DNA of 56,119 nt from Flavobacteriaceae bacterium. Its GTDB lineage: Bacteria; Bacteroidota; Bacteroidia; Flavobacteriales; Flavobacteriaceae. The notes beneath the pieces are model-generated. The model was given only the letters and a program-made list of their open reading frames with translations, was not told the origin of the DNA and did not search any database. Shown here piece by piece: positions 35,548 to 44,780 of the stretch. Position 1 is the first letter of the stretch. Each line of letters opens with the position of its first letter. The DNA lies in NCBI GenBank assembly GCA_021648755.1, contig JAKISG010000015.1, forward strand, positions 1 through 56,119, given 5' to 3'. Position numbers and translations under genes: made by a program.

Positions 35548-35991
35548 TTATACTAAAGTTAATTTTTCGTGAACAAATTCAGCAGTTTCTATAGCAATTT
35601 CATTGCCATCTGCTTTTAAATCGGTAGATTGAATTTTAGTAAGGTATGCATTTTGAGCTTTCCAAGTGATTACTGGTTCGTGCTTTTCATCTAACAAACT
35701 AATCGTTAAATCGCCGCGATATTCTTCTTCACCTTCTTGAAAATAAACGGTCTTTACCCATTGCTTATAAAACTCTTTACTTTTGTCTTTAAAAGTACCT
35801 CTTTTAATAGTAATATTACTATATTTAGATAATCCAGGTTGTTTAGTCTTATGATATTCATTATCTGCGCCTGCTCTATATTCTATCATTTCTCTTTCGA
35901 AATCTAAGCCCGATACTTCGGTACAGTTAAACTCTGAGTCTCCGAAATTTACTCTAAAATGGAATTTTGGTAATGCGTATGTTACTGCCAT
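35548..35991 (-). CDS. inner tube protein, probably the main tube subunit (Afp1-like)
   Basis: 147 residues, tail-tube fold: KFHFRVNFGDSEFNCTEVSG, LDFEREMIEYRAG, YSNITIKRGTFK, SLLDEKHEPVITWK, EIAIETAEFVHE. It follows the sheath gene by 32 bp, the usual place of the most abundant tube subunit in eCIS operons. Hexameric rings of it form the tube inside the sheath and probably enclose cargo. Confidence 0.9.
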   Translation of the reverse strand: MAVTYALPKFHFRVNFGDSEFNCTEVSGLDFEREMIEYRAGADNEYHKTKQPGLSKYSNITIKRGTFKDKSKEFYKQWVKTVYFQEGEEEYRGDLTISLLDEKHEPVITWKAQNAYLTKIQSTDLKADGNEIAIETAEFVHEKLTLV

Positions 35992-36023
35992 GATTTATAT
36001 ATTTTTAAAAATTATTAATTTAA

Positions 36024-38144
36024 CTATGCTTCTTGCATTTTATGTGAAAATTTTAATATGATAAACTCTGCTGGTCTAACTACTGCCATACCAATCTCTA
36101 TCACCATTTTACCTTCTAATATATCTTGAGCAGTCATCGTTTCGCCTAAACCTACACTTACATAAAATGCTTTGTCTGGTGTTGGTCCTGCTAATGCTCC
36201 TGCTTTCCACTGTGTGGTTAAAAAATTATCTATCATTGCTTTTACACGTACCCAAGTATTTTTATCATTTGGTTCAAAAACAAACTGTTCAGTTGCTTTT
36301 TTAATAGATTCTTCTGCCATATTAAAGAAACGTCTAACTGGTATATAACGCCATTCATTATCATTACCTGCTAATGTTCTTGCTCCCCAAACTAATACGC
36401 CTTTACCTGTAAAGGTTCTAATTGCATTAATTGATTTACCTGCAACTACATCTACATTTAAACTTTCTTGATCTTCATGTGATATTTGAACTGAAGGCTT
36501 TTCTACATAGTTTAAACTTACATTTGCTGGTGCTTTCCAAACGCCCCTATCACTATCTACTCTTGCATAAATCCCTGCCATGGTACTACTTGGTGGCAGT
36601 TCCAAAGGGAGATTTCCTATTTCTGTAAGTATTTTATTATAGGTTGCATTATCTAATTCTTCTATAGATGCAAGGTTTCTTCCATGCAATGCTCCATTAT
36701 TGGTGTCTAGACCAATGTCTGTGTCTGTAGTATCATCACCATCATCATCTATAATAGCACTTTTTAAGGCATCCCAATTGCTAACTACAGCATCGAACAA
36801 TGAAGTATCCGTATTTACAGGTGATGTTACATCTGATACTGTAATTAATTTTTCAATTTCTTCTAATATATTTGATGTATTACTATCTATTAAATTTTTG
36901 ATTTTTATTACATTAGCTTGATCAATGTGTTTTTTTAAATTTATAGTTAAGTTTTTAAGGGTTGCTGTAATTTCTTGAATTGTACCGTCTGCCTCAAAAA
37001 GATTATTAAAATTTGTTTGTGTAGTTTTGATTACAGATATGTCAAAGATTGGCAATTCATCTGCTAAAGCTGAAATTGCTGCATTTGCTTCGATGTTTGC
37101 TGCTTTTTTTAATGCTAAAAGTGCTTCTAGATTTTCAATAAGAATTTCTAAATGGCTATGTATTGTTAATGGTCTTGGAGCGTCATAATTTTTATTATTT
37201 GGGTCTGCATCACCAATATTAAATCCTAATGCTGCATCGTATAGAAATGCTAATGCTGTAACTAAGCTTCCTGTAAAAGTTGTTCCAAAACTTCCTGTAG
37301 TTGCAATAATATCGGTTACTGCTGTTGGCATATCTATAGCGTTTACGTTTTCAGTAATAATTATCTTTGCCTGTGGATCTATAGTATCTATATGATTTAA
37401 AATAACATCTTTATCATTAAATTTATAATCTAAAATTGTTTTTAAAAACGGATAATATGCAGCGCCATATTTTAAATAATCTTTTTCTGAACTTATGCTA
37501 TCTCTTAGGTTCTGAATATTTACATCTATTACACTGGTCGCATCTACTGCACGTGTATCTATAATAGTGAATCTATCTTGTAATTCGTTACATTGTGTTA
37601 ATGCATCATTGTATAAACTATAGAACTCTGCGTCTGTACTTAATGCTGTTGCGTCTGGAAAAAGAAGTAAGGTTGGTTCATCTACTTTTCTAATTGCAGC
37701 TAAGCCTGTTTTAAAATCATCTGCATTGTTTATTGAAGTAACTTTAACATCACTTGTATCTAAATTATCACCATACCTACCTACCGAATTTATATAACAA
37801 GGTCCACCGCCATTGGCAAAATACATTTGTAATGAGTAATACATTAAAAAAGGTGCTCTATTTTTTGGTTGATCGACTAAAACTGACCGCTCTGATTCGC
37901 CATTAATCAATTCATCTTTAATGGTTACTTTAATGGTTGTTTCTGGTTTAGCAAAACCGAAATAGGTTTCATACGCTAACATCGATGTGATTCTTGTGGG
38001 TTTTCCTTTGAGATCGCCATTAATTTTGTCTGTCGCTTTTTCCGTATAACCAATAAAGGCAGGAATTGCTGTTTCTACTTGAGCTACTGATGGTGGAAAT
38101 TTTACAATTTCTTCTACATAAACTCCTGGTGTTTTGTAAGCCAT
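36024..38144 (-). CDS. contractile sheath protein, long form (Afp2-4-like)
   Basis: 706 residues. The N-terminus MAYKTPGVYVEEIVKFPPSV is the sheath signature. The C-terminus (KGVLVWGARTLAGNDNEWRY, RRFFNMAEESIKKATEQFVF, then a conserved helix to FKFSHKMQEA-like end) is the sheath handshake domain. Sheaths are commonly 350-500 residues; here about 250 extra residues (roughly 270-520, helical, Ala/Asp-rich, with a DDDGDDTTDTDIG acidic loop) are inserted in the outer domain. Only one sheath gene is present, where Afp has three. Confidence 0.95.
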   Translation of the reverse strand: MAYKTPGVYVEEIVKFPPSVAQVETAIPAFIGYTEKATDKINGDLKGKPTRITSMLAYETYFGFAKPETTIKVTIKDELINGESERSVLVDQPKNRAPFLMYYSLQMYFANGGGPCYINSVGRYGDNLDTSDVKVTSINNADDFKTGLAAIRKVDEPTLLLFPDATALSTDAEFYSLYNDALTQCNELQDRFTIIDTRAVDATSVIDVNIQNLRDSISSEKDYLKYGAAYYPFLKTILDYKFNDKDVILNHIDTIDPQAKIIITENVNAIDMPTAVTDIIATTGSFGTTFTGSLVTALAFLYDAALGFNIGDADPNNKNYDAPRPLTIHSHLEILIENLEALLALKKAANIEANAAISALADELPIFDISVIKTTQTNFNNLFEADGTIQEITATLKNLTINLKKHIDQANVIKIKNLIDSNTSNILEEIEKLITVSDVTSPVNTDTSLFDAVVSNWDALKSAIIDDDGDDTTDTDIGLDTNNGALHGRNLASIEELDNATYNKILTEIGNLPLELPPSSTMAGIYARVDSDRGVWKAPANVSLNYVEKPSVQISHEDQESLNVDVVAGKSINAIRTFTGKGVLVWGARTLAGNDNEWRYIPVRRFFNMAEESIKKATEQFVFEPNDKNTWVRVKAMIDNFLTTQWKAGALAGPTPDKAFYVSVGLGETMTAQDILEGKMVIEIGMAVVRPAEFIILKFSHKMQEA

Positions 38145-38164
38145 AATTTTAATTTTTTAATGAT

Positions 38165-39169
38165 TTAAATGAATATTTCTGAATAATAGTTGTTATTTTC
38201 TTCTTTTACTAAAGTTGCTGTTGGGTTTGGGTATTGATAATTTTGTATTGGTTGTGGCTTAAAATCTGTTGCCTCAATTTCTATAAAACCATTTTTTGTT
38301 AATGGATTCTTTTCTTCTGTTATTAAAGTTACCTCATCTGCAGTATGTATATATCTCCAAAATGTGTTTCGGTTTTTAAAACGCAGTGTAAATACTAATG
38401 AAGTGTCCATAATATACTGCCTATTATTAATGAAATTGAATAAATCATTATTCATCTCCCCTTTTACTTTTAATCTAATAAAACCTATTAACCCGTTTCT
38501 TTTCTGTGCTTTAATGTATGCTGTTATTATCACATCAATTTGAGTTGTTTTTTCGATTGCAGTTAGCGATTCTTCTGCATTTATTAGTGCAATTCTATTT
38601 GTTAGTGAAAATTGTTTTATTGTACCTCCAACAGTATCATCTTCACGCTTAATTATTTGCAGTATTGTTTTGGTGTCTTTTATAGATAATAAATAATTTG
38701 TATCTATAGTTCCATCTCCTGTAAATATATTTGTAATTGGGTTTTCTAAATTGTTTACTACATTAGAGAATAAATACAATCTATTTTCTATAGTATCTGT
38801 AATATTTGTATAATTATAAAAGTTTGAATCTGTAGCATACATTGCAAAAGTAAGTACTGTATCTTCTTCTAACTGTATTAGCGGGTTGTACTTCGTTTCT
38901 CCCAAAACATCTTTTTCTAATACACTTGCAATCAATCTAAAACCTTGAGGGTGTCTTTTTAATAGCAGTCGATGATTTTTAATTAATGCACTTGTATTTT
39001 GTGTCGGAATTAATTTTAGATAATCTAAAATAGTATAATTTTTTAAGGCCTCTCTTTTTTGATTTTCTGTCATCGCTGACTCTCCTAATATAGGTGAAAA
39101 CTTAGTGTTACCTTCATCTAAAAAGTAAGCATGTTGCAGGTTGATATTAAAAATGGCTTTATAAAGCAT
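38165..39169 (-). CDS. conserved eCIS protein of unknown function between cap and sheath genes
   Basis: 334 residues, soluble, no signal or membrane segment. I recognise no named domain. The sequence alternates beta strands and short helices; repeated short strand pairs appear such as HRLLLKRHPQGFRLIASVLE and RYIHTADEVTLITEE. It overlaps the DUF4255 gene's stop by one base and precedes the sheath gene by about 20 bp. Its place beside the cap protein suggests a cap adaptor or sheath-capping partner. That is inference. Confidence 0.6.
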   Translation of the reverse strand: MLYKAIFNINLQHAYFLDEGNTKFSPILGESAMTENQKREALKNYTILDYLKLIPTQNTSALIKNHRLLLKRHPQGFRLIASVLEKDVLGETKYNPLIQLEEDTVLTFAMYATDSNFYNYTNITDTIENRLYLFSNVVNNLENPITNIFTGDGTIDTNYLLSIKDTKTILQIIKREDDTVGGTIKQFSLTNRIALINAEESLTAIEKTTQIDVIITAYIKAQKRNGLIGFIRLKVKGEMNNDLFNFINNRQYIMDTSLVFTLRFKNRNTFWRYIHTADEVTLITEEKNPLTKNGFIEIEATDFKPQPIQNYQYPNPTATLVKEENNNYYSEIFI

Positions 39170-39735
39170 TATTTGTTTTTTACGTTTTTATTAATTTCGG
39201 TTATTAATTTTCCTTTACCTATTAATGTATTTCGTTCTATTTCAATAGAAGAAATTTTATATAGAACAGACGGGTATTGTTTACCACCTAATGTTCCCCA
39301 GATAAAATTGAGTTCTTCGAAACTAGGCGTATATAAATCGATAATAAATTTAAAATTCTTGAGGTTTTGCATTTCTGATGTATGTTCAAAAGTGCTATTT
39401 GCCTGTGTAAAAACTCGCTTACCTTGAAAAAATTGAATAACTTTTGAAATACTTTTTAAAGATTCTATATATGTTGCGTTATTGGCACAAAATAAAATAT
39501 ATAGGTTTAGGTTTACCTTTGGATTTTTATAGGCTACTTCATTTCTGTTTATATAAGTATTTGCAATATTTTTTAAAGCAAATTCTTCTTGCATATTTAG
39601 TAATGTTAAAATAACACCACTAGTATCACCATCAGTTTCTGTATCAATATTTGCTATATTTTCTAACGAAATTGAGTTTCCGCCAAAAAAAGTATTAATT
39701 TCTTCTGTGATTACCTGTAAAATTTCAAAAATCAT
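39169..39735 (-). CDS. DUF4255 (Pvc16 N-terminal-like) tube/sheath terminator cap protein
   Basis: 188 residues, the first gene of the eCIS operon. It opens MIFEILQVITEEINTFF and carries GVILTLLNMQEE, LNLYILFCAN and the C-terminal FIWGTLGGKQYPSVLYKI, all typical of DUF4255/Pvc16_N proteins. In Afp, the counterpart Afp16 ends tube growth and caps the particle. The start ATG 39735 lies about 26 nt after the predicted transcription start. Confidence 0.88.
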   Translation of the reverse strand: MIFEILQVITEEINTFFGGNSISLENIANIDTETDGDTSGVILTLLNMQEEFALKNIANTYINRNEVAYKNPKVNLNLYILFCANNATYIESLKSISKVIQFFQGKRVFTQANSTFEHTSEMQNLKNFKFIIDLYTPSFEELNFIWGTLGGKQYPSVLYKISSIEIERNTLIGKGKLITEINKNVKNK

Positions 39736-39767
39736 TAGGAGATAGAATTTAGTAATTAATATACAGG

Positions 39768-39775
39768 CAAAATTA
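39768..39775 (-). promoter_or_regulatory. -7 promoter element of the eCIS operon
   Basis: Minus strand reads TAATTTTG (TAnnTTTG). The -33 region is a poor match (A-rich, no TTTG at 19-21 nt), so the promoter may need an activator. Three palindromes lie directly upstream. Confidence 0.5.
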
Positions 39776-39797
39776 ATGGAAACAATGCTTATTTTTT

Positions 39798-39858
39798 ACA
39801 GGAAAAATCCTGTTTTTTCAGAGGAAAAATCCTGTTTTTTTTAGAGGGTTTTTCCCTT
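39798..39858. promoter_or_regulatory. three phased palindromes upstream of the eCIS promoter
   Basis: ACAGGAAAAATCCTGT (39798-39813), AGAGGAAAAATCCTGT (39820-39835) and AGAGGGTTTTTCCCTT (39843-39858). Each has two 6-bp arms around an A/T centre, and the copies repeat every 22-23 bp (two helix turns). The copies centre near -44, -66 and -89 from the predicted start, suiting a dimeric regulator bound to one face of the DNA. Confidence 0.65.
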
Positions 39859-39877
39859 ATTTAAAAAATATATACTT

Positions 39878-39961
39878 ATGAATGATACTATTCAAATATA
39901 TCCAAACCCAACAAATAAAACCTTTACTATTGATTCTAGTTTTAAACTTAACTTTTTATAA
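39878..39961 (+). pseudogene. remnant of a type IX sorting domain
   Basis: A 27-codon open frame reads NDTIQIYPNPTNKTFTID, the start of a type A sorting domain, then ends prematurely at TAA. No N-terminal protein precedes it. It is a leftover of a secreted-protein gene beside the eCIS control region. Confidence 0.6.
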
Positions 39962-40109
39962 ATCAAAATTTATGCAACTTTAAAATTTCTTTAGATTCTA
40001 TATTTATATTTAAAATAATTAACTGTAATTTTATATGAAACGAACATGCTAAAATGTTATTCTGTGATAATAAAAATGGTGTCCATTAAAAAATAATAAA
40101 TACAAACAC

Positions 40110-40259
40110 ATGAAAAACATAAAAATTATTACAGCAATTCTCTTATTATTTAATAGTTTAATAATAGCACAAGTAAAAGTTGCTTGCGTAGGGAATAGCG
40201 TAACTTTTGGATGGCAATCAGGTTCATATCTAACTCAATTTCAAAGAATTAGTTCTTAA
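40110..40259 (+). pseudogene. remnant of a secreted SGNH/GDSL hydrolase (5' end only)
   Basis: A 49-codon ORF starts with a signal peptide (MKNIKIITAILLLFNSLIIA) and VKVACVGNSVTFG, the catalytic-Ser block of SGNH hydrolases. It then jumps to SYLTQFQRI, which in intact enzymes lies further on, and stops. The catalytic DxxH end is absent. Apart from the two remnants and the eCIS operator, the 532-bp gap 39736-40267 holds nothing visible. Confidence 0.6.
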
Positions 40260-40267
40260 AATAATAA

Positions 40268-41155
40268 ATGCACAAAAATAATTTACATCTTGCAGCGTAT
40301 AATTTTTCAAAACTATGCAAAAAATATCCTCCTCTAAAAGAATTTGTCTTTACAAATAAACACGATATAGAAACAGTAAATTTCGCTTCTCCAAGAGCCG
40401 TAAAGGCGTTAAATACAGCATTATTAAGGGCTCATTACAATATAGATTATTGGAGTTTTTCTGATAAAAACTTGTGCCCTCCAATCCCTGGAAGATCCGA
40501 TTATATTCATTATTTAGCTGACTTGCTAGACGAATTTTCTATAACAAAAAATGCTCGAATATTAGACATTGGCATTGGGGCAACTTGTATCTTCCCTATT
40601 CTTGGAAATGCACTCTATAATTGGAATTTTGTTGGAACTGATATTGATGATAATTCGTTATACAGTTCTCAAAAAATAATTACTAATAACAAACTCGATG
40701 ATTTTATAAGCTTGCGAAAACAAAATGATAGCGCCAACATTTTAAAAGGAATAATCAATGAAAATGATATATTTTCAGCAAGTATCTGCAATCCTCCTTT
40801 TTATGCTTCAGAATTGGATGCAGAACAAGCCAATATTCGAAAGTTAAAAGGCTTAGGAATATTTAAAAATTCTCGAAATTTTAGCGGAATCTCGAATGAA
40901 ATATGGTATAAAGGAGGAGAAAAAGCATTTTTACATAACTACTTATACCAAAGTACTCAATTTAGAAATCAATGTTATTGGTTTACTTCATTTGTTTCTA
41001 AAAAAGAAAATATACAAGGAATGTATGACTCACTCAATTTAATGAATGCTACTGAAATTAAAACAATAGACATGCATCAAGGCAATAAAATTAGCCGATT
41101 TGTTGCGTGGACTTTTTTAACTGATGAAGAACGAATAGTGTGGAAATCAAACTAA
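40268..41155 (+). CDS. rlmF: 23S rRNA (adenine-1618-N6)-methyltransferase RlmF
   Basis: 295 residues. It shows the RlmF pattern: DIETVNFASPRAVKALNTALL, YWSFSDKNLCPPIPGRSDYI, SAM-binding ILDIGIGATCIFPI and the N6-adenine methylase motif CNPPF (about 177-181). A GKF-like segment EIWYKGGEKAFL follows. It methylates A1618 of 23S rRNA. The family is 290-310 residues, so it is complete. It starts 8 bp after the SGNH remnant and is a housekeeping gene that marks one edge of the eCIS locus. Confidence 0.95.
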   Translation: MHKNNLHLAAYNFSKLCKKYPPLKEFVFTNKHDIETVNFASPRAVKALNTALLRAHYNIDYWSFSDKNLCPPIPGRSDYIHYLADLLDEFSITKNARILDIGIGATCIFPILGNALYNWNFVGTDIDDNSLYSSQKIITNNKLDDFISLRKQNDSANILKGIINENDIFSASICNPPFYASELDAEQANIRKLKGLGIFKNSRNFSGISNEIWYKGGEKAFLHNYLYQSTQFRNQCYWFTSFVSKKENIQGMYDSLNLMNATEIKTIDMHQGNKISRFVAWTFLTDEERIVWKSN

Positions 41156-41300
41156 AAAAAATAATTTCAAACGAGGTCTAGTCCTTTTTTCAACTGTTCT
41201 TTTTATTGTTATGAATGTACAATCAATTTTTATAAAAAAATGAAATAACTTTAGAGTTAGAAATTACACAATCTAATTATTTTTGTTTTGTCATTTTATT

Positions 41301-41930
41301 TTAAATTGATATTACTGCTTCAACAACCCCTTGTATTCTAAACTCATTTGTTAAAATTATGGGCTGATATTTTTTATTTGTTGATTTTGGTTTTAAAACA
41401 ACTAAACTTCCTTTATGATGGTATTCTTTAATTGTTGCTTCTTCATTAATTAAGGCTAAGACTTTATCTCCATTTTCTGCATGTTGTTGCTGCCTGATTA
41501 AAACTAAATCACCATCATTAATCCCGGCCTCATTCATAGAATCTCCTTTTGCTCTTAATAAGAAGTATTTATGCCCTTTTTTTATCAATTTTATTGAAAT
41601 TGACATTTGAGCTTCAACATTTTCTTCTGCAAAAATAGGTAAACCACAAGCAACATTTCCTAATAAAGGTATTTTAATTGTTTGCTCTCTTGTACCGAAA
41701 TTTTCAGAAAATTTAAACTCCGTTAACTGAAAACTACCACCTTCTTTTTTACTTAAAATTCCTTTTTCTTCTAAATTATTAATTATAACCGCAGCAGAAC
41801 GAGGAGATTTATATTCTAATTCCCTCATCAATTCTCTAACACTTGGCATATTGCCAAAATCAAATAAATATTTTCTAATGATTTTTACTGCTTGTAATTC
41901 TTTTTTTGAAATTTCATTAAACATACACAA
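41301..41930 (-). CDS. lexA: LexA-like SOS repressor (S24 peptidase family)
   Basis: 209 residues from Met 41930; a second Met two codons later (MFNEISKKEL) is equally possible. Residues about 1-65 form the winged helix (FDFGNMPSVRELMRELEYKS, AVIINNLEEKGILSK). The cleavage loop is NVACGLP near 93, a Cys-Gly rather than the common Ala-Gly scissile pair. The catalytic Ser is in KGDSMNEAG near 128 and the Lys in NGDKVLALINEE near 153, so self-cleavage is intact. It represses the SOS regulon. The minus-strand orientation gives a separate transcript. Confidence 0.85.
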   Translation of the reverse strand: MCMFNEISKKELQAVKIIRKYLFDFGNMPSVRELMRELEYKSPRSAAVIINNLEEKGILSKKEGGSFQLTEFKFSENFGTREQTIKIPLLGNVACGLPIFAEENVEAQMSISIKLIKKGHKYFLLRAKGDSMNEAGINDGDLVLIRQQQHAENGDKVLALINEEATIKEYHHKGSLVVLKPKSTNKKYQPIILTNEFRIQGVVEAVISI

Positions 41931-42215
41931 AAATACATTTTACATACGGATTAAAAAAATATATTCAATTATTTTTCAGTTAGTTATTAACAAAAGGTGT
42001 TGCGAAAATTTAGAAAATGGCACAGTCGTTTTTCAAATTATCTAAATCTCCTAATTTTTTAGTTTCATTAATATTTATAAAAGAAAATTTTAAATTTAAT
42101 ACCTATTCTTACTGTTTGGTCTCAACATGGAGAAAAAATTAAATATACATTTCTAAATAAAAAATTTAATCAACCTCAAATAAACTGATTGCTTTACTAG
42201 TAATCTTTTTTGACA

Positions 42216-43448
42216 TTATTTTTTATTTTGAGTTTTTATAAATCTTAATTCTCCCGTTTCTATTTTAACTGCTGTTTTGGCAAGAATTGTAAAGATAAAA
42301 GCGCCCATTGCCCAAATCCCTAGAGTTACACCTATTTCTACTCCTGTTGGAGTGTATTCTACAATTTTACCATAAACTCCTGGTATAAATCCTGGCACAA
42401 TTAATCCAAAACCTTTTTCAATCCAAATAGCAACAAATAATAAGGTACAAGCAAAAAATAATACTTTAAAATTATTTCTTAATTTATGAATTGAAAGTAT
42501 AACTGTTGCCAGTATATTCATAGAAATTGCTGTCCAAATCCAAGGTAATAATGCTGTTTTTCCGTGTAATCCAAAAAACAAATAATAAGCGCTTTCGCTA
42601 TGGTGTGTTGGCGCATAAAATTCTTTAAATAATTCAGAAACTAGCATAATTAAATTTATTTGTGCTGCTACTGTTACTACAAGTGCTATTTTTTTAAGTG
42701 TTTTATTTTTTATATTAAACTTAGTATAAGTTCTTATTATTGCTAATACCAAAATTATTAATGCTGGTCCTGCTGCAAAAGCAGATGCTAAAAAACGAGG
42801 TCCTAAAAGTGCATTATTCCAAAAGGGTCTTGCCTGTAACCCTTGGTATAAAAAAGCAGTAACTAAGTGAATACCAATAGCCCAAAATACAGATAATAAA
42901 GCACCTGGAATATATACTTTTGGGTTTGGTTTTTTTCCTTGATAAAGTTTAAAGAGTATATAAAACGGAATACTAACATTAATAAATAAGTATCCGTTTA
43001 AGGCAATAACATCCCAAGCAAGCATAGAGTTAGGGAAATTAAAAACACCAATACCAGGGATCATATGCCATAATACCGAAGGTCCTCCCATATCTGCTAC
43101 AACAAAAGCCAAGCACATAATTAGTGCCGAAACTGCTATTCCTTCGCCAATTAAAACGGCTTGTTTAAAGTCAATATCTTTTAAAATATAAGTTGGCATA
43201 ACTAATATTACTGCGGCTGCTGCAACACCTACTAGAAAGGTGAAATTTGAAATATACAAACCCCAACTTACACTATCGTTCATTCCTGTAACACTTAAAC
43301 CATATTCTAATTGTATGGAATAACAATACATACCTATAAGCATTACAAAGGTTAAAAAAGCCATCCATAAATGGTATTTTTTAGACCCGTGCGTAGTTAT
43401 TTTGATACTATCTTCTACTAAACTCTTAAAAATTTTAAGTCTTTTCAT
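42216..43448 (-). CDS. NrfD/PsrC family integral membrane quinol dehydrogenase subunit
   Basis: 410 residues with about ten hydrophobic segments, the NrfD/PsrC count (for example WMAFLTFVMLIGMYCYSIQL, AAAAVILVMPTYIL, LIMCLAFVVADMGG, AMGAFIFTILAKTAV). It contains GRPNMLAWD-like NSMLAWDVIALNGYLF and LGPRFLASAFAAGPAL, typical of the family. It would oxidise quinol and pass electrons to the adjacent 4Fe-4S protein. It is last in the nap operon and takes the place of NapC or NapH, which are absent. Confidence 0.85.
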   Translation of the reverse strand: MKRLKIFKSLVEDSIKITTHGSKKYHLWMAFLTFVMLIGMYCYSIQLEYGLSVTGMNDSVSWGLYISNFTFLVGVAAAAVILVMPTYILKDIDFKQAVLIGEGIAVSALIMCLAFVVADMGGPSVLWHMIPGIGVFNFPNSMLAWDVIALNGYLFINVSIPFYILFKLYQGKKPNPKVYIPGALLSVFWAIGIHLVTAFLYQGLQARPFWNNALLGPRFLASAFAAGPALIILVLAIIRTYTKFNIKNKTLKKIALVVTVAAQINLIMLVSELFKEFYAPTHHSESAYYLFFGLHGKTALLPWIWTAISMNILATVILSIHKLRNNFKVLFFACTLLFVAIWIEKGFGLIVPGFIPGVYGKIVEYTPTGVEIGVTLGIWAMGAFIFTILAKTAVKIETGELRFIKTQNKK

Positions 43449-43572
43449 TTAGAATTGTTTATTTTTTATTGTTTTTTCATAGATTTAACTCCGTAATTTA
43501 TATTTTTATGGAATTGTGAAACTTCATTTTCACAGATTTCCGCATTTTTTTTTAACCATAAACACGCAAACA

Positions 43573-43614
43573 CTTTTCACTTTTCATTCATCACTTTTAA
43601 TTTTTAATTTAAAC
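43573..43614 (-). repeat. heptad repeat tract after the ferredoxin-like gene
   Basis: Sense-strand 7-mers TTAAAAA, TTAAAAG, TGATGAA, TGAAAAG, TGAAAAG start directly after the stop of the 4Fe-4S gene. Same family as the tracts at 32281, 46189 and 50641. Confidence 0.7.
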
Positions 43615-43615
43615 T

Positions 43616-44743
43616 TTAATCCATAAAATACCAAAACTTAGGTTCTGTTCCTAAATCTTCTTTTAATCTAAATACTTTTTTATTTTCTAAAACCCAACGT
43701 ATGGTACTTTTTGGGTCTAGTAAATTTCCGAAAATACGTGCTCCTGTAGGGCAGGCATCTACACAAGCAGGGTTTTTTCCTTTTCTTGAACGCTGTATAC
43801 AGAAAGTGCATTTTTCCATGACTCCTTTTTTACGTAATCTATTTCCTAAATAATGTTGTTCTTTATTTACTTCTTCTTCAGGAATTTCTGGGTTGCTCCA
43901 ATTAAAACGCCTTCCGTCATAAGGGCATGCTGCCATACAATAACGACAACCAATACACCAATCGTAGTCGATAACTACTATTCCGTCATCTTCTTGCCAA
44001 GTTGCTTTTACAGGACATACTTCTACACAAGGAGGATTGTCACAATGAAAACATTGTGTACCCATATAAAAATGTCCTTCAGCAGGTACTTCGTGATAAT
44101 AGTTATCATCTGCTTCGTCAAAGTTTAATCCTTTACCATCTTCCATTTCGTGAATACGGATATACTGCATTTCTGAATTTCTATCTTGGTTGTTTTCTTC
44201 CACACAAGCGGTAACACAATCCATATATCCTTTACATTTTGATATATTAAAAGCATAGCCAAAAAGCACATCTTCTTCGGCATTTTCTGAAGATATATTT
44301 ACTGTTTTTCCTGTACGTAATTCGTAAGAGCGGGCTAATCTGGTAACAGTTTCTTTTTTCTCATCATCGTTCATTAATTTATAATTACCCTTAAATTGTT
44401 CTTCCCAATCTATTTGCGATTTTTCTTTGGTTTCGTCTCCAGCAATTACGCTACACGATGTGCTTACGGCTCCTGCTCCAATTAATAAACTTGCGGTTAG
44501 TTTTTTAAAGGCTGTACGGCGGTTCATTTTCACATCAAAAACTTGATCAAAACCATCTTTTTTAGATTCCTCTTGAAAGGAGGCTTCTACAGCAGCATCA
44601 AACTCGTCATCACTTATATTAGTATGTTGACTTTGACTCTGTTTATGAGACCCACATCCGCCTGAGGTGCTACCACACCCACAGCCTTGAGAATCTTTGC
44701 TATCATTTAGGTTCAACTTAAAAAAATCTCCAATCTTACTCAT
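43616..44743 (-). CDS. four-cluster 4Fe-4S electron-transfer protein (NapG/PsrB/TtrB-like) with Cys-rich N-terminus
   Basis: 375 residues. Four ferredoxin-type cysteine sets are visible: CKGYMDCVTACVEE, CFHCDNPPCVEVCPVKA, CIGCRYCMAACPYDGRRF and CTFCIQ...CVDACPTGAR. The N-terminus is odd: about 70 residues with GCGCGSTSGGCGSH and acidic stretches before a twin-Arg-like NRRTAFKKLTASLLIGAGAV segment, so the Tat-like signal is not at the start. That layout recalls the ActB/Bacteroidetes oxidoreductase proteins. It carries electrons from the NrfD subunit to the cytochromes or NapA on the periplasmic side. Confidence 0.87.
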   Translation of the reverse strand: MSKIGDFFKLNLNDSKDSQGCGCGSTSGGCGSHKQSQSQHTNISDDEFDAAVEASFQEESKKDGFDQVFDVKMNRRTAFKKLTASLLIGAGAVSTSCSVIAGDETKEKSQIDWEEQFKGNYKLMNDDEKKETVTRLARSYELRTGKTVNISSENAEEDVLFGYAFNISKCKGYMDCVTACVEENNQDRNSEMQYIRIHEMEDGKGLNFDEADDNYYHEVPAEGHFYMGTQCFHCDNPPCVEVCPVKATWQEDDGIVVIDYDWCIGCRYCMAACPYDGRRFNWSNPEIPEEEVNKEQHYLGNRLRKKGVMEKCTFCIQRSRKGKNPACVDACPTGARIFGNLLDPKSTIRWVLENKKVFRLKEDLGTEPKFWYFMD

Positions 44744-44780
44744 AAATTAAATTTTATTAAAATCACTCTCAAGTGATAGA

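Noticed and set aside
41928..41935. TATTTTTG promoter box for the LexA-like gene
   Set aside because: It overlaps the candidate start codons, leaving no room for a transcript start, so it is probably coincidental.
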